This document shows positions 60,413-64,000 of a stretch of DNA of 64,000 nt, in pieces. The notes under the pieces are model-generated. The model was not told where the DNA came from, made no database searches, and worked only from the letters and a program-made list of their open reading frames with translations. The DNA is from Streptomyces sp. NBC_00443 (lineage in GTDB: Bacteria; Actinomycetota; Actinomycetes; Streptomycetales; Streptomycetaceae). Location of the stretch: the NCBI RefSeq assembly GCF_036014175.1, contig NZ_CP107917.1, forward strand, positions 1,860,001 to 1,924,000, read 5' to 3'. Every line of letters starts with the position of its first letter. The stretch's first letter is position 1. Made by a program: the position numbers and the translations under genes.

Positions 60413-61779
60413 TCCCGATGCATCGGCACGGCGGCCCCGGCATTCCACCCCGACTCACCCGAACGGGAGCACGCAGGCGCGTACCGTCCGGCGAGTTCGA
60501 ACGCGGCGAGCACCACCCGCGCCTGGTACTCCACCTGGCGCGCGACCGGTATCCAGCGGGCCCCGCAGCCGTCGCGGTAGTCGTCGCACCACTCGTCGAG
60601 GAGCCGGTCCAGCTCAGGCAGCACTCCGGCAGGGTCGCGCCCGGCGCCCGTCACGAGCTGGTGCAGCAGCCCGGCGGTGCGCAGGGCGAGGCGCCGCCCG
60701 GCGATGCGCAGGGCGGCCAGATGGGCGGTGCTGAGCGGGGGAAGCGGGTGTACGCCGACCGGGTCCGCCACGTCGGGGTCCCAGGTGTTCGCGAGCCCTG
60801 GACAGACCAGTAAATAGTCGTCGACCGGGGCGAGCAGCCGGGCCGATTCGGGTCCGGCGGGCAGGTGGGGCCGCAGGCGTTCCAGCAGCCGCTGAAGGAG
60901 GAGGGTGTCGTGGCGGAGGGCGTGGCTCACCCTGCGCAGGACCGTTTCCTCATCGGCGGGCGGAGCACCGTCCTGCACGGCGGCCACACCCCACATGGGG
61001 GCCTCCACGACCGCCGTGACTGTGCCGTGCCGGTACGGATGGAACCACGTCGACTCCACGGCCGCCTCGGTGATCGCGGCGGCCAGGTCGCCCGGGCGGG
61101 GCCTGGGGATCCGGTAGACGGCGGGGCCCAGTTCCGGCCAGTACAGGGTGTCGTAGGGGCCGAGCTCGCGCGGGATGCCGAGGCGGGCCGCCGTGTGCGC
61201 GATGCGCTGGGCGAGGCCGGGCAGGTCATGGGTCAGCTCGACGAAGCCGCCGCCGACGTCGACGCCGTGCAGGGAGCACTGCAGGAAGGGCCGCAGTTCG
61301 TCCTGGAGTTCGAGCAGGGCGCGGGTCTCGGGCAGCGTGGCGGCGTCCGCGCCGTCCGGCAGCCATTCGGGCTGTTCCAGGAAGCCGGGCCGGAAGAAGC
61401 GCCGGAAGTAGTCGCCGAGGGCGTACGGGCCGTGCAGCCAGCCCTCGTTGCGGCGCAGGCCGTCGGGGTCGAGGCACAGCAGCAGGTTCCAGGTGGCGTC
61501 GGCGCCCTCGTGCAGGCGGGGGTCGGCGAGCACCCGTTCGGCCAGTCGCAGGACGGTGGCGCCGCCCACCGGCTCGTTGGCGTGCGGGCCGGCCACGACG
61601 AGGGCCTGGCGGCTGCCGTGGCCGACGGACAGCAGCCACAGGGGCGTGCCCGCGCGGGACGTGCCGACGCGGCGCAGTCGTGCGTCACGGGGATTGCGGG
61701 CGACGAGCGCGGCCGCCCGGGCGCTCAGCTCGTCGACGGTCGGGTAGCGGAGGAGTGGCGGCAGGGCACACCTCCACAA
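60409..61779 (-). CDS. M14-family zinc carboxypeptidase (second paralogue)
   Basis: This 456-aa paralogue of the peptidase at 58648 shares LLRYPTVDELSARA, zinc motif GPHANEPVGG and CSLHGVDVGG, and a similar C-terminal segment. No signal peptide. The start is uncertain: TTG 61779 is the only start in this frame that keeps the conserved N-terminus, without a good Shine-Dalgarno. The 3' end overlaps the inhibitor ATG. A cytoplasmic amidase/peptidase role in peptidoglycan or peptide turnover is plausible but not shown. Confidence 0.78.
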   Translation of the reverse strand: MWRCALPPLLRYPTVDELSARAAALVARNPRDARLRRVGTSRAGTPLWLLSVGHGSRQALVVAGPHANEPVGGATVLRLAERVLADPRLHEGADATWNLLLCLDPDGLRRNEGWLHGPYALGDYFRRFFRPGFLEQPEWLPDGADAATLPETRALLELQDELRPFLQCSLHGVDVGGGFVELTHDLPGLAQRIAHTAARLGIPRELGPYDTLYWPELGPAVYRIPRPRPGDLAAAITEAAVESTWFHPYRHGTVTAVVEAPMWGVAAVQDGAPPADEETVLRRVSHALRHDTLLLQRLLERLRPHLPAGPESARLLAPVDDYLLVCPGLANTWDPDVADPVGVHPLPPLSTAHLAALRIAGRRLALRTAGLLHQLVTGAGRDPAGVLPELDRLLDEWCDDYRDGCGARWIPVARQVEYQARVVLAAFELAGRYAPACSRSGESGWNAGAAVPMHRE

Positions 61780-61868
61780 TGCAGTGCCGTCGGTTCACCT
61801 GGTGTGCATGGTGTACGCACAGTCAGTCACGACTTGGCCAGTACGTCAACACCACCGAGGGCAAAGGG

Positions 61869-61889
61869 ACTTGAGTCAACGTTTCAAGT
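61869..61889. promoter_or_regulatory. Inverted repeat between the M14 and FHA genes
   Basis: ACTTGA-N9-TCAAGT, with GTCAACG in its spacer, lies in the 138-bp gap. GTCAACG also occurs in the palindrome before the other M14 gene (58602-58608). Confidence 0.3.
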
Positions 61890-61917
61890 AAAGGGAGGCC
61901 TTGAGCCGCTGGTCGGC

Positions 61918-62469
61918 TCAGTTCGCGGCGAGCCGGAACGACATCCGGCCGAAGCCGACCTGGTCGCCCTCGCGGACCACGACGGCACCGATGACGCGCC
62001 TGCCGTTGACCGTGGTGCCGTTGGTGGAGCCGAGGTCACGCAGGACCCACAGGCCGGCCTGGTGGCTCAGCTCCGCGTGCACCCGGGACACCGTCTCGTG
62101 GGTCAGTCGCAGCCCGTTGGCGGGGTCGCGGCCTATGCGCAGCGGATGACCGGACCCGGGGTGGGGCAGCAGCAGCTTGGGCAGCCGCTCGGCCTGCCAT
62201 GCCCTGCGCAGCCGTACCGTGAAGCCGGAGACCGCCTCGACGGTGCCGAACACCAGGCGGGACAGACGGCTCTCGGAGGGCAGGTCGGCGGTGAGCGCCG
62301 CGAGCTCGTCCGCGCGGCGGGCGGAGAGGGCGAGTTCCATGCGGCGCACGAAAGTGTCGTGCGACAGCCGTCCCATGGCGACGCCGTCACGCAGCACCTT
62401 CAGCGCCTTGTCGCGCTCCACGTCGGAGAGCCGCGCGGGGTACGTGTTGAACTCGAAAGACGACGTCAC
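61918..62469 (-). CDS. DUF1707-FHA domain protein
   Basis: This 183-aa protein has an N-terminal DUF1707 (about 10-62, RLSDVERDKALKVLRDGVA) and a C-terminal forkhead-associated domain (about 108-178). The phosphothreonine-binding residues are present: RIGR, SRVH and LGSTNGT. It probably docks a Ser/Thr-kinase substrate or kinase at the membrane or elsewhere; no kinase gene is adjacent. GTG 62469 follows GACAAT by 7 nt. Confidence 0.85.
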   Translation of the reverse strand: MTSSFEFNTYPARLSDVERDKALKVLRDGVAMGRLSHDTFVRRMELALSARRADELAALTADLPSESRLSRLVFGTVEAVSGFTVRLRRAWQAERLPKLLLPHPGSGHPLRIGRDPANGLRLTHETVSRVHAELSHQAGLWVLRDLGSTNGTTVNGRRVIGAVVVREGDQVGFGRMSFRLAAN

Positions 62470-62476
62470 GCTGCTG

Positions 62477-62482
62477 ATTGTC
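62477..62482 (-). promoter_or_regulatory. -10 box of leaderless FHA gene
   Basis: GACAAT on the minus strand lies 7 nt before GTG 62469. Confidence 0.4.
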
Positions 62483-62654
62483 GGTCAGTGGCCCCCCGGT
62501 GTCCAGAAAACGGGGAAACGGCCACCACACGCGCGTGATCGCCGGGACGGGTCGCGACACCCACGGCAAAAGGGAAGATTCAAAAGCGGATTGATCTCGT
62601 TTGAAGCACCATGGACGGGCTACATCACGGTGAGCAGACGAAGGGGAACCGTCC

Positions 62655-64000
62655 GTGCAGTTCGAGGTGTGGGCACCGCAGGCCGGCCGTGTGACGCTCC
62701 ATTGCGAGGACGCCACGCGCGCGTTGGAGCGCGATCCTGATCGAGCGGGATGGTGGTGGGGGGAGGCCGAGGCGCGGGACGGGACGCGGTACGGCTTCGC
62801 GCTGGACGACGGGCCGGTGCTGCCCGATCCGCGTTCGCGCCGGCAGCCGGACGGCCCGGAAGGGCTCAGTGCGGTCGTCGACCACGGCCGCCACGATTGG
62901 CGGACCGAGTGGGCCGGGCGACCGCTGCCCGGTGCGGTGCTGTACGAGCTGCACGTGGGCACGTACACGCGTGAGGGCACACTGGACGCGGCCGCCGAGC
63001 GGCTCGGGCACCTCGTCGAACTGGGCGTCACACACATCGAGTTGATGCCGCTGTGCCCCTTCCCGGGGCGGCACGGCTGGGGCTACGAGGGCGTCTCGCT
63101 GTGGGCCGTGCACGAACCGTACGGCGGCCCCGAGGCGCTGAAACGCTTCGTCGACCGGGCCCATGAACTGGGCCTGGGCGTGCTCCTCGACGTGGTGCAC
63201 AACCACTTCGGCCCGTCCGGGAACTATCTGCCCGTCTTCGGCCCCTACCTCACGGACACGCACCAGACGCCGTGGGGTTCCGCGGTCAACCTGGACGCGC
63301 CCGGCTCGGACGAGGTGCGCAGGTTCCTCGTGGAGAGCTCACTGGCCTGGCTGCGGGACTACCGGATCGACGGGCTGCGCCTGGACGCGGTGCACGCGCT
63401 CGTGGACACGCGCGCGTGCCACTTCCTGGAGGAGCTGTCGACGGCCGTCGACACCCTCTCCGCCGATCTGGGCCGGCCGCTGTGTCTGATCGCGGAGACG
63501 GACCTGAACGACCCTCGGCTCATCACCGCGCGCGAGGAGGGCGGCCTCGGTCTGCACGCCCAGTGGAACGACGACTTCCACCACACCCTGCACACCGCGC
63601 TGACCGGCGAGTCCCAGGGCTACTACGCCGACTTCGCGCGCGCTCCCATGGCGGGCCTCGCCAAGACCCTGACCGGCGGCTACTTCCACGACGGCACGTA
63701 CGCGAGCTTCCGGGGCCGCCGTCACGGACGCCCCCTGGACCGCACGCGCGTGGGGGCGCACCGCCTCCTCGGCTACAGCCAGACCCACGACCAGGTCGGC
63801 AACCGGGCCCAGGGCGACCGGCTCGCGGCCGTCCTCTCCCCGGGCTGCTGGCCTGCGCGGCCACGCTGACGCTGACGGCACCGTTCACGCCGATGCTGTT
63901 CATGGGCGAGGAGTGGGCCGCGGGCACGCCCTGGCAGTTCTTCACCGACCACACCGATCCGGAGCTCGCCGAAGCCGTACGGCGCGGCAGGCGGCGGGAG
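62655..64000 (+). pseudogene. treZ: Malto-oligosyltrehalose trehalohydrolase with an apparent one-base deletion (3' end beyond window)
   Basis: This GH13_10 enzyme releases trehalose from maltooligosyltrehalose made by TreY. An N-terminal CBM48-like domain is followed by catalytic Asp244 (GLRLDAVHA), Glu281 (LIAETDLND) and Asp379 (THDQVGNR). The frame ends early at 63869 after RLAAVLSPG. One base over, the expected sequence continues to the window edge ([14 protein letters not shown], then [16 protein letters not shown]). The break is at GGGC-TGCTGG (63842-63851), where one missing base explains everything. AAGGGGAA is 6-7 nt before GTG 62655. It is either a recent pseudogene or a base-calling error. 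Confidence 0.85.

Overview
The window is 64 kb of very GC-rich actinomycete DNA and almost certainly comes from a Streptomyces chromosome. The signs are strong third-position G/C bias, GTG and TTG starts, Tat and Sec signal peptides, many LacI/AraC/LysR regulators, a plant-polysaccharide hydrolase locus, a subtilisin-inhibitor (SSI) gene and an lrm-mgt macrolide-resistance pair. I see no rRNA, tRNA, CRISPR array, prophage or insertion sequence. At least fourteen genes look leaderless: a TANNNT-like -10 box lies 6-8 nt before the start codon and there is no Shine-Dalgarno sequence.

Layout. 1-5.4 kb: two secreted GH43 glycosidases, divergent from a large secreted beta-helix protein, then homocysteine methyltransferase. 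5.4-9 kb: a carboxylesterase, two gene remnants and a frameshifted 2-hydroxyacid dehydrogenase. 9-24 kb: mixed metabolism and regulation (LacI regulator, SRPBCC, Tat-exported ferritin-like protein, APH-fold kinase, ThuA, two VOC proteins, two AraC regulators, NmrA-like reductase, BrkB, AidB-like acyl-CoA dehydrogenase, GAF regulator, secreted protein, GNAT). 24.2-33.8 kb: a sulfur-assimilation operon running from a Cys-containing leader peptide and attenuator through sulfite reductase, a 62-aa zinc-ribbon-like protein, cysH, cysC, cysD, cysN, a sulfonate-type ABC transporter and a sirohydrochlorin chelatase-like protein. Together these take up sulfur, activate sulfate, reduce it to sulfide and supply siroheme.

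33.8-40.7 kb: a ketopantoate reductase-like protein, two small proteins, an MMPL exporter, then the resistance pair mgt (macrolide glycosyltransferase) and lrm/erm (23S rRNA methyltransferase). Upstream of lrm is a 37-codon leader ORF and a four-segment ermC-style translational attenuator that can be read directly from the inverted repeats. 40.7-47.4 kb: a sugar ABC operon, an APH-fold kinase, a frameshifted LysR gene divergent from an EamA exporter, and a YbaK deacylase. 47.5-52 kb: a DEDDh exonuclease, a SAV2148-family HEPN protein, and a copper amine oxidase that appears split into two separately secreted proteins. 52-64 kb: glycogen-to-trehalose genes (glgX, treY, treZ), with an MFS transporter, two paralogous M14 carboxypeptidases, an SSI-type inhibitor translationally coupled to one of them, and a DUF1707-FHA protein between them.

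Three otherwise intact genes (the 2-hydroxyacid dehydrogenase, LysR and treZ), and perhaps a fourth small remnant, each appear to lack one base at a C/G run. The shared pattern suggests base-calling error more than true gene decay; raw reads would decide. The best leads for new biology are the lrm attenuator, the cysteine leader/attenuator, the split amine oxidase, and the peptidase-inhibitor coupling.
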